Shown here one piece after another: positions 1 through 4,568 of a stretch of 5,145 bases of DNA (the first letter of the stretch is position 1; each line of letters begins with the position of its first letter). Source of the stretch: Nocardioides sp. (GTDB lineage: Bacteria; Actinomycetota; Actinomycetes; Propionibacteriales; Nocardioidaceae). The stretch is from positions 1 through 5,145 of the forward strand of contig JARICB010000390.1 in NCBI GenBank assembly GCA_029264225.1, written 5' to 3'. Position numbers and translations under genes: made by a program. The notes under the pieces were generated by a model. The model was not told the origin of the DNA and did not search any database. It worked only from the letters and a program-made list of their open reading frames with translations.

Positions 1-381
1 GGTCGCTCCTGCGAGCCCGGCCGGGCCCGCAGGTCCGATTCCACCGACTGCTCCAGCCACTCCGGGCGCGCCAGCGACACCCGTGGCGCCAACTGGTCCT
101 GACGGGCCCGTTGCACCCGCCGCGCCCTTCGGGCCGCGGTTGCCCTTGGTGTCGCTGTCACCGCGGATCCAACGAAGGTGGTCCTCGCCGGGACTGCACT
201 CGGAGACCTTGCCGACGATCCGAATCTTGCCGGTCTCGACCGTGAAACACGCGCTGATCACCCGGACGCCCTGCTTCGGACTCACGGCGGCAACGGCCAC
301 ACCCCCAGTGCCCATGAGCGTGGTCAGGGCCAGAGCAGCGAGAGACAGGGAGGCAACGACGCGTGGTCGAGAGTTAAGCAC
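1..381 (-). CDS. Secreted collagen-like (Gly-X-Y repeat) protein, 5' part only
   Basis: The reading frame is open from a GTG at 381 to the left edge, giving 127 residues with the C-terminus missing. An in-frame TAG at 391-393 lies four codons upstream, so no longer start is possible. Residues 1-33 form a Sec-type signal peptide: Arg at 5 and 7, a hydrophobic core at about 8-23, then a small-residue AVAAV region. Residues 40-79 form a short domain with C45 and C62 around 'GKIRIVGK' and 'LRWIRGD'. I recall this Cys...G.IRIV...C...L.W head in front of many bacterial collagen-like stretches. From G80 to the edge, glycine occupies every third position for 16 uninterrupted triplets. They begin GNR-GPK-GAA-GAT-GPS and are rich in Ala and Pro at X and Y. 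The protein is probably exported and trimerises as a triple helix, but its role is unknown. It lies 74 bases downstream of the TPR lipoprotein gene and has its own -10-like box. Confidence 0.85.
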   Translation of the reverse strand, partial: MLNSRPRVVASLSLAALALTTLMGTGGVAVAAVSPKQGVRVISACFTVETGKIRIVGKVSECSPGEDHLRWIRGDSDTKGNRGPKGAAGATGPSGPVGATGVAGAPGVAGAVGGIGPAGPAGLAGAT

Positions 382-387
382 CGACCT

Positions 388-393
388 ACGCTA
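388..393 (-). promoter_or_regulatory. Putative leaderless -10 box (TAGCGT) of the collagen-like gene
   Basis: TAGCGT on the minus strand fits TANNNT and ends 6 bases before the GTG at 381. Transcription would then begin at or next to the start codon. The intervening AGGTCG is too close to the GTG to be a normal Shine-Dalgarno. No TTGACA-like -35 is visible at 16-19 bases upstream. The box also contains the in-frame TAG that closes the upstream frame. Confidence 0.5.
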
Positions 394-455
394 GTGGACC
401 AACGCACGGCGCGTGGCCGAATCGCCAAGAAACGGGCCCCCGCCGCGCGGATTCG

Positions 456-1013
456 TCAGCCGTACGACGGCGCCTGGACCTTCGCCATAGCCGGGTCGAG
501 TTCGACGCCGGTGGAGAGGTGCTCTTCGGCCTTGTCGGTCTCGCCCAGATGCAGGAGGACGAAACCGAGACGCATGTGTGCGGCTGCGAGGTCAGGGTCG
601 ATCGCGAGCACCCTCTGGTAGACGTCGACGGCGGCTTCGAGATCGCCGCTCTCCAAGACGATGCCCTTGTTGTACAGAGCCGAGGTGAACTCGGGGTCGG
701 CCTCCAGCGCCGCGTCGTACTCCTTGATCGCAAGCGCATCACGGCCGACGTCCTGGGCCAACAGGCCCAGGTTGTAGTGGGCGTAGACGTTGTCCGGGTC
801 GAGCTCCAGCGCATTCTTGAACGTGGCCCGGGCCTTTGCAGCCGAACCCTCGTCGAGGTGCTGCAGCGCAGTCTGGACCAGCGTGTCGGCGGCCGCCGGG
901 CTGCCCGAGGACGCGGCCGTCTGCGATGGCCCCTCGTCGGTGGTCTCGCCGCTACATCCGGAGACAACGAGGAGGCTCGACAGCGCGAGCATGGCGAGGG
1001 CGGGACGAGGCAC
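456..1013 (-). CDS. TPR-repeat lipoprotein
   Basis: This encodes 185 residues from a GTG at 1013. Residues 1-20 form a lipoprotein signal peptide with an Arg in the n-region, a hydrophobic stretch and the lipobox VSGC, with C20 as the predicted lipidated cysteine. Residues 21-42 are a Ser/Ala/Thr-rich linker. About four tetratricopeptide repeats follow at roughly 43-75, 76-109, 110-142 and 143-176. Each ends with the typical 'ALELDPDN', 'ALEADPEF', 'VLAIDPDL' or 'GVELDPAM' pattern, and the helices show YNLG, YNKG and MRLG signatures. TPRs make superhelical protein-binding scaffolds, so this is probably a membrane-anchored adaptor on the outer face of the cytoplasmic membrane. The partner cannot be told from sequence. 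An ATG at codon 8 would lose the Arg-containing n-region, so the GTG is preferred. The gene follows the ATPase gene after an 86-base gap. Confidence 0.9.
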   Translation of the reverse strand: MPRPALAMLALSSLLVVSGCSGETTDEGPSQTAASSGSPAAADTLVQTALQHLDEGSAAKARATFKNALELDPDNVYAHYNLGLLAQDVGRDALAIKEYDAALEADPEFTSALYNKGIVLESGDLEAAVDVYQRVLAIDPDLAAAHMRLGFVLLHLGETDKAEEHLSTGVELDPAMAKVQAPSYG

Positions 1014-1020
1014 GACGCTC

Positions 1021-1026
1021 AGTGTA
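1021..1026 (-). promoter_or_regulatory. Putative leaderless -10 box (TACACT) of the TPR lipoprotein gene
   Basis: TACACT on the minus strand is a good TANNNT match. It is followed by 7 bases (GAGCGTC) and then the GTG at 1013. No Shine-Dalgarno precedes that GTG, so a leaderless transcript is the simplest reading. It implies transcription independent of the upstream ATPase gene. No clear -35 is seen. Confidence 0.55.
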
Positions 1027-1099
1027 GGGCGATGCGTTGTCGTGCTTGGGCAGGATTCTGTTCGGCGCCTACGAGCTGCGCTGAGGACCCTCCCGCCGC

Positions 1100-2329
1100 T
1101 CAGGCGTGCTCGCGCAGGTAGCGACCGAAGTGGGGCACGGTGAAGGCGATCCGCCCGCGCTCACCGGAGTAGATGAGCCCCTTCTTCAACAAGGCGTCGC
1201 GGGCGGGCGAGAGCGACTGCGGTTTCTTGTCGAGTGCAGCGGCGACCTCTGCGGTCGCTACACCGTGGGTCTCGACCAGCTCGGGCGTTGACTGGTCATC
1301 CGGCGCCGAGATCTCCCGGGCGGCCGCGACGTCGGCCATGGCCCGCAGATACTCCCGCTCCCCCGGCGTGGCCCGCTCGTAGCGGGAGCCGAAGAAGCCG
1401 ACGGCGAGCTCCGCCTCGGCCTCCGGCGTCGCTACGGTGACGTCCTCGAGGCTGATCGGCGAACGCGGCGCGCGGTCCCAGACCGCCTTGCCGTAGGCCT
1501 GGATGAAGTAGGGGTAGCCCCCGGTCGCGGTATACATCGCGGCGAGCGCCTCGTCGGTGAAGGCGGCCTCCTCCTCCGCAGCCGGGGCGGCGAGCGCGAG
1601 ATCTGCTGCCTCGCGAGCGAGCCGGTCGATGCGCTGGTAACGGAAGAGCCGTTCGGAGTAGGATTTGCTCGCGGAGAGTACGGCGGGCAGGTGCGGCAGG
1701 CCGGCGCCTACGACGATCACCGGCAGCCCGCTCTGGCTGATCTCGTGACAGGCCGCGCACAGCGCCGAGACGTCGTCGGGGCCGAGGTCCTGCATCTCGT
1801 CGATGAAGATCGCGATTCCCTTGCCGACGTCGGCAGCCAGCCCGCCGAGGTCGGTAAACAACTCGACCAGGTCGATCTCGATGTCACCGGAGTCGGCCCG
1901 TCCACGCACCGCGGGTACGTCGATGCCGGGGCTCCACTGGTCCTTGAGCTTGGCGCCCACGCCGGCGTCACGGTGGGCGAACGACTTGATGACGCCCAGC
2001 ACGTGATCGACGCTGTCGGGCTCGGGGTGACCCAGTTCGCGCACGGCCTGGTGCAGGGCACTGCTGAGTGGTCGCCGTAGACCGAGGTCGGGGCGGGCCT
2101 CCAGTTTTCCGGTGCCCCAGCGGCGGCGTACGGCGGCCGAGCGGAGCGCATTGAGCAGCACCGTCTTCCCGACCCCGCGTAGCCCGGTCAGCACCAGCGA
2201 ACGCTCCGGGCGGCCCTTCACGACCCGTTCGAGCACCACCTCGAAGGCGCGCAACTGCTCGTCGCGGCCGGCCAGCTCGGGGGGTCGCTGGCCGGCACCG
2301 GGCGCGTAGGGGTTCCTGATCGGGTCCAC
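1100..2329 (-). CDS. P-loop ATPase (AAA/STAND-like) with C-terminal winged-helix-like region
   Basis: This encodes 409 residues from a GTG at 2329. The N-terminus NPYAPGAG...PPELAGRD (6-23) is a leader I recall from actinobacterial ATP-binding proteins of the AAA_16/ATPase_2 type. Walker A is GLRGVGKT (49-56). Walker B is IAIFIDEMQDL (172-182), with D177 and E178 as the Mg2+-binding and catalytic acidic pair. VIVVGAG (204-210) sits where the next core strand and sensor-1 would be. RLFRYQRIDRL (227-237) and a YPYFIQAYG segment (272-280) are typical of the lid region in this group. Residues of about 355-409 look like a winged helix: a THGVATAEVAAAL helix, an ALLKKGLI recognition-type helix, then a GRIAFTVP hairpin. 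The cellular role is unknown. Relatives include regulators and accessory genes of mobile or defence loci, but nothing around this copy shows that. It is divergent from the glycosylase gene across 87 bases. Confidence 0.85.
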   Translation of the reverse strand: MDPIRNPYAPGAGQRPPELAGRDEQLRAFEVVLERVVKGRPERSLVLTGLRGVGKTVLLNALRSAAVRRRWGTGKLEARPDLGLRRPLSSALHQAVRELGHPEPDSVDHVLGVIKSFAHRDAGVGAKLKDQWSPGIDVPAVRGRADSGDIEIDLVELFTDLGGLAADVGKGIAIFIDEMQDLGPDDVSALCAACHEISQSGLPVIVVGAGLPHLPAVLSASKSYSERLFRYQRIDRLAREAADLALAAPAAEEEAAFTDEALAAMYTATGGYPYFIQAYGKAVWDRAPRSPISLEDVTVATPEAEAELAVGFFGSRYERATPGEREYLRAMADVAAAREISAPDDQSTPELVETHGVATAEVAAALDKKPQSLSPARDALLKKGLIYSGERGRIAFTVPHFGRYLREHA

Positions 2330-2335
2330 CCTGTG

Positions 2336-2341
2336 ACCGTA
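2336..2341 (-). promoter_or_regulatory. Putative leaderless -10 box (TACGGT) of the ATPase gene
   Basis: TACGGT on the minus strand is followed by 6 bases (CACAGG) and then the GTG at 2329. CACAGG is too close to the GTG to work well as a Shine-Dalgarno. The position where a -35 would lie, about 2359-2364, falls inside the inverted repeat at 2349-2368. Confidence 0.5.
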
Positions 2342-2348
2342 TCGGCGG

Positions 2349-2368
2349 ATCTAGCAGATTCCCTAGAT
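2349..2368. repeat. Inverted repeat ATCTAG-N8-CTAGAT in the divergent ATPase/glycosylase promoter region
   Basis: Two perfect 6-base arms (2349-2354 and 2363-2368) flank an 8-base spacer, CAGATTCC. They form the core of a locally AT-rich island in an otherwise very GC-rich window. The repeat starts 7 bases upstream of the ATPase -10-like box and covers its expected -35 region. It lies about 36 bases upstream of the glycosylase -10-like box. Its size and symmetry suit a dimeric repressor, but six-base arms can arise by chance. Confidence 0.4.
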
Positions 2369-2404
2369 TGACCTCGCGCGCCGACCTTCGGACCAGGAAC
2401 TGCC

Positions 2405-2410
2405 TAGGAT
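2405..2410 (+). promoter_or_regulatory. Putative leaderless -10 box (TAGGAT) of the Fpg/Nei glycosylase gene
   Basis: TAGGAT fits TANNNT and is followed by GGCGGC (6 bases) and the GTG at 2417. There is no separate Shine-Dalgarno. A TTGACC occurs at 2368-2373, but it is 31 bases from the -10, too far to be its -35. Confidence 0.55.
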
Positions 2411-2416
2411 GGCGGC

Positions 2417-3283
2417 GTGCCCGAGTTGCCCGAGGTGGAGGCGTTGGCCCTGGATCTGAAGGGCCGGCTGGTCGACCGTGCGATCACCCGCATCGACCTG
2501 GCGGCGTTCAGCGCGCTGAAGACCTTCGACCCGCCGCTCCAGGCACTGCACGGGACGCTGGTCGAAGACGTCACCCGGCACGGCAAGTTCCTCGACATCA
2601 CTGCCTCCGGCACCCACCTGATCATGCACCTGGCTCGCGCCGGGTGGGTGCGCTGGCGCGACCAGGTGCCCGAGCTCCCGGCCAAGCCCAACAGCAGGAA
2701 CCCGCTCGCGGCCCGCATCGTCATCGACGACGAGGCCGGGCTCGACGTGACCGAGGCCGGCACCAAGAAGAGTCTGGCGATCTACGTCGTGCGCGACCCG
2801 CAGGAGGTTCCGGGCATCGCCCGGCTCGGCCCGGATCCGCTCGACGAGGCGTTCACCATCGAGGTGTTGCACGAGATCCTCACCGCCGAGGGCCGCAAAC
2901 AGATCAAGGGCGTGCTGCGACATCAGGGCACCATCGCCGGCATCGGCAACGCCTACTCCGACGAACTGCTGCACGCCGCGAAGATGTCTCCCTACAAGCC
3001 CGCCAACGCGCTGACCGACGAGGAACTGCAGGCGTTGTACGCCGCCCTCCGCGACGTGCTGGGTGCCGCCGTCGAGCGGTCCAGAGGTCTGGCGGCCAGC
3101 GAGCTCAAGGGCGAGAAGAAGACCCACCTCGCCGTCCACGGCCGCGTGGGCGAAGCGTGCCCCGTCTGCGGCGACGTGGTCCGCGAGGTGTCGTTCGCCG
3201 ACTCGAGCCTCCAGTACTGCCCCACCTGTCAGACCGGCGGCAAGCCACTGGCCGACCGGCGGATGAGCAAGTTGCTCAAGTAG
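2417..3283 (+). CDS. Fpg/Nei-family DNA glycosylase (divergent actinobacterial subgroup)
   Basis: This encodes 288 residues from a GTG at 2417. It is a base-excision-repair glycosylase/AP lyase by family. The N-terminus MPELPEVE supplies the catalytic P2 (the mature N-terminal proline nucleophile) and E3. K57 in RHGKFLD matches the conserved beta-hairpin lysine. The helix-two-turn-helix is present (GIGNAYSDE at 175-183), as is a lysine at 164. The zinc finger is CPVC (248-251) plus CPTC (268-271). Classical Fpg features are missing: HLGMSG reads HLARAG (71-76), DPRRFG is replaced around EAGTKKS (113-119), the oxidised-base capping region before HGRVGEAC is short, and the zinc-finger hairpin Arg before the second CxxC pair is Ser (SSLQYC). 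A 16-residue tail ending MSKLLK follows the CPTCQ. Substrate range may therefore differ from 8-oxoguanine-specific MutM, so no symbol is given. The start is set by MPELPE. The stop lies 4 bases from the convergent lipoprotein stop. Confidence 0.93.
   Translation: MPELPEVEALALDLKGRLVDRAITRIDLAAFSALKTFDPPLQALHGTLVEDVTRHGKFLDITASGTHLIMHLARAGWVRWRDQVPELPAKPNSRNPLAARIVIDDEAGLDVTEAGTKKSLAIYVVRDPQEVPGIARLGPDPLDEAFTIEVLHEILTAEGRKQIKGVLRHQGTIAGIGNAYSDELLHAAKMSPYKPANALTDEELQALYAALRDVLGAAVERSRGLAASELKGEKKTHLAVHGRVGEACPVCGDVVREVSFADSSLQYCPTCQTGGKPLADRRMSKLLK
3264..3278. repeat. Short palindrome TGAGCAA-G-TTGCTCA at the 3' end of the glycosylase gene
   Basis: Two perfect 7-base arms surround a single base, directly before the TAG stop at 3281. 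In RNA this could fold as a 5-bp stem with a 5-base loop. There is no U-run, so it is not an intrinsic terminator. It encodes most of the C-terminal MSKLLK, so coding constraint alone may explain it. Confidence 0.3.
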
Positions 3284-3287
3284 GTCG

Positions 3288-3758
3288 TCAGCTGGACGGT
3301 GTCTCCGACGGCAGCTCGGGCAGCTCGGGCATCTGGTCCTGGATCATCTCCGCGCAGGTCTCGGTGACGTAGGTAGCGAACGCCTCACCTTGCTTCTTGT
3401 CATCCCCCGACAGCTCCTCGTCGAGCTTGCTCAGGTTGTCCTTGTCCAGGTCTTCGGGGTCGATGTCCTTGGCCTGCTCGACGATCTGCTCGAAACCGGC
3501 ACGGGCGTCGTCGGAGATCCCCTTGGGAGTGCCGACCTTCTCCATCCGCTTGCCCCACGCCTGCAGCGCCGAAGCGAGCTCGCCCTCGTCGGGCTTCTGC
3601 TCCGGGTTGGTCATGTCGATGTCGTCCATGATGCTGATCTGGGTCTTGCAGAAGTCGTCCTTGGACGCCTCGGCCGGTGCGCCGTCACTGCCTCCACACG
3701 CAAGGGTCGAGCCACCGATCAGGACGAGCGACGCGGCGAGGAGTGCTGGGTGCTTCAT
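3288..3758 (-). CDS. Small acidic exported protein, probable lipoprotein, family not recognised
   Basis: This encodes 156 residues from an ATG at 3758. That start is chosen because AGGAG lies 7 bases upstream and because a signal peptide begins there: MKHPALL, then a hydrophobic core ending STLAC. C21 is the likely lipidated cysteine, followed by GGSDG. The lipobox is imperfect because -3 is Thr instead of Leu, so signal peptidase I processing remains possible. The mature part is strongly acidic (many Asp/Glu, for example DDIDM and DPEDLDKD) and probably mostly helical. It has two further cysteines, C37 (DFCKT) and C135 (ETCAE), that could form a disulfide. It ends in a Pro/Glu-rich PELPELPSETPSS tail, where a 9-base unit is tandemly duplicated in the DNA. 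Small DxFC...C lipoproteins of unknown function are common in actinobacteria. It follows aat on the same strand after 100 bases. Confidence 0.85.
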   Translation of the reverse strand: MKHPALLAASLVLIGGSTLACGGSDGAPAEASKDDFCKTQISIMDDIDMTNPEQKPDEGELASALQAWGKRMEKVGTPKGISDDARAGFEQIVEQAKDIDPEDLDKDNLSKLDEELSGDDKKQGEAFATYVTETCAEMIQDQMPELPELPSETPSS

Positions 3759-3765
3759 AAGGGAT

Positions 3766-3770
3766 CTCCT
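3766..3770 (-). promoter_or_regulatory. Shine-Dalgarno AGGAG that fixes the start of the small lipoprotein gene
   Basis: AGGAG on the minus strand has a 7-base spacer to the ATG at 3758, a canonical arrangement. It is the only strong Shine-Dalgarno in the window. It forms half of a perfect 10-base palindrome, CTCCTAGGAG (3766-3775). It rules out the longer in-frame start at 3836, which would add 26 residues in front of the signal peptide. Confidence 0.85.
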
Positions 3771-3858
3771 AGGAGTCGGGGCACGAGTGCTGCGCCCACC
3801 GTGGTGACACCCTGCCCCAATCGCGGCGGCGCACACCAGTTCGCTGGCTCGCTCTTCG

Positions 3859-4533
3859 CTAACGCCACCGTCGCGGCATCGGCACGTCCAGCGCGCTGCG
3901 CAGGTTGGTGAGGTACGCCGCCCGCGGGACCTCGATCACGCCGAGACTGCCCAGATGGTCCGTGCGCCACTGCACGTCGAGCACCCGACGGTCGACGTAT
4001 TCGTCGGTCAGGATCTCGACCAGTCCGAGCAACGCCACCTTGGAGGCGTCCCGCTCGACGTGGAACATCGACTCCCCGGCGAACAACCCGCCGATGCACA
4101 CGCCGTACAACCCACCAGCGAGTCGCCCCTCACGCCAGGCCTCGACCGAGTGCACCCAGCCGAGCCCGTGCAACTCCAGGTAGGCGGCCCGAATGGCGGG
4201 CGTGATCCAGCCGTCCGGGCGGCCCCGGTCTCCACAGGCATCGATCACGTCCTCGAACGCGGTGTCGACCCGGATCTCGAAATCGCGGGCCGCGCGTCGC
4301 AGTGACTTGGACACGCGCATCCCCCTCAGCGGAAGCACTCCGCGCTCGATGGGCGAATACCAGCCCATCGGGTCGTGCATCTCCCCGGACGGCATGGGGA
4401 AGAGACCGGACATGTAGGCGTTCAGCAGCGTTCCGGGCGACAGGTCGGCGCCGACGCCGACCAGGTCGTCGTCGGGGTCCCAGTCCAGGGGGTCGGGGAA
4501 GACCCAGGGCGTGGGTTCAGGGAGCACAGGCAC
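3859..4533 (-). CDS. aat: Leucyl/phenylalanyl-tRNA--protein transferase
   Basis: Aat transfers Leu or Phe from aminoacyl-tRNA to proteins with N-terminal Arg or Lys. This creates N-degrons that ClpS adaptors deliver to the Clp protease in the cytoplasm. The 224-residue length is normal for the family. The conserved blocks appear in order: FPDP (12-15), VGADLSPGTLLNAY (27-40), LFPMP (44-48), WYSP (58-61), WITPAIRAAYLELH (109-122), HSVEAW (128-133), GGLYGVCIGGLFAGESMFH (140-158), ASK (163-165), and LDVQ...HLGSLG (185-198) followed by VPR. E154 of GESMF and D186/Q188 of LDVQ match the acidic and glutamine residues known to be important in the E. coli active site. The start is a GTG at 4533 with a -10-like box 6 bases upstream. 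The gene is divergent from the ecsC-like gene across only 35 bases and probably co-transcribed with the downstream lipoprotein gene. Confidence 0.97.
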   Translation of the reverse strand: MPVLPEPTPWVFPDPLDWDPDDDLVGVGADLSPGTLLNAYMSGLFPMPSGEMHDPMGWYSPIERGVLPLRGMRVSKSLRRAARDFEIRVDTAFEDVIDACGDRGRPDGWITPAIRAAYLELHGLGWVHSVEAWREGRLAGGLYGVCIGGLFAGESMFHVERDASKVALLGLVEILTDEYVDRRVLDVQWRTDHLGSLGVIEVPRAAYLTNLRSALDVPMPRRWR

Positions 4534-4539
4534 GAAGCG

Positions 4540-4545
4540 AACTTA
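4540..4545 (-). promoter_or_regulatory. Putative leaderless -10 box (TAAGTT) of aat
   Basis: TAAGTT on the minus strand is followed by CGCTTC (6 bases) and the GTG at 4533, with no Shine-Dalgarno in between. A -35 at normal spacing would fall at about 4563-4568, on the transcription start of the opposite ecsC-like gene. Confidence 0.55.
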
Positions 4546-4556
4546 CGTGGTCCGCC

Positions 4557-4562
4557 TAGGCT
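4557..4562 (+). promoter_or_regulatory. Putative leaderless -10 box (TAGGCT) of the EcsC-family gene
   Basis: TAGGCT is followed by GTGGGC (6 bases) and the ATG at 4569. The box is only 11 bases from the oppositely oriented aat box, so the two promoters are back to back and overlap. Its expected -35 position, about 4534-4539, touches the aat start. Confidence 0.55.
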
Positions 4563-4568
4563 GTGGGC

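Noticed and set aside
406..416. CACG-CGC-CGTG small hairpin between the TPR and collagen-like genes
   Set aside because: It has a 4-bp stem with a 3-base loop and no T-run. Such hairpins are common by chance in GC-rich sequence.
386..967. Long open frame on the minus strand overlapping the TPR gene
   Set aside because: It is Arg/Ser/Thr/Pro-rich low-complexity translation, typical of an out-of-frame reading of GC-rich DNA. The overlapping frame encodes clear TPR repeats.
1081..1103. CTGAG...CTCAG inverted arms at the end of the ATPase gene as a terminator
   Set aside because: The arms are only 5 bases with a 13-base loop and there is no T-run, so the stem is too weak to call.
2368..2373. 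TTGACC as a -35 element for the glycosylase promoter
   Set aside because: It lies 31 bases from the TAGGAT box, far beyond the usual 16-19 bases.
2363..3139. Long minus-strand open frame opposite the glycosylase gene
   Set aside because: It is a shadow of the Fpg/Nei frame, produced by third-position GC bias. It has no recognisable domain and would also cover the divergent promoter region.
3306..3335. Shared MPELPE sequence in the lipoprotein tail and the glycosylase N-terminus
   Set aside because: The tail motif comes from a tandem 9-base duplication giving PELPELP, while the glycosylase motif is its family catalytic N-terminus. The match is a coincidence, not a repeat or fusion.
3759..3836. 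In-frame N-terminal extension of the small lipoprotein to 3836
   Set aside because: It would place 26 residues with no hydrophobic character before a good signal peptide. The ATG at 3758 has AGGAG at a 7-base spacing.
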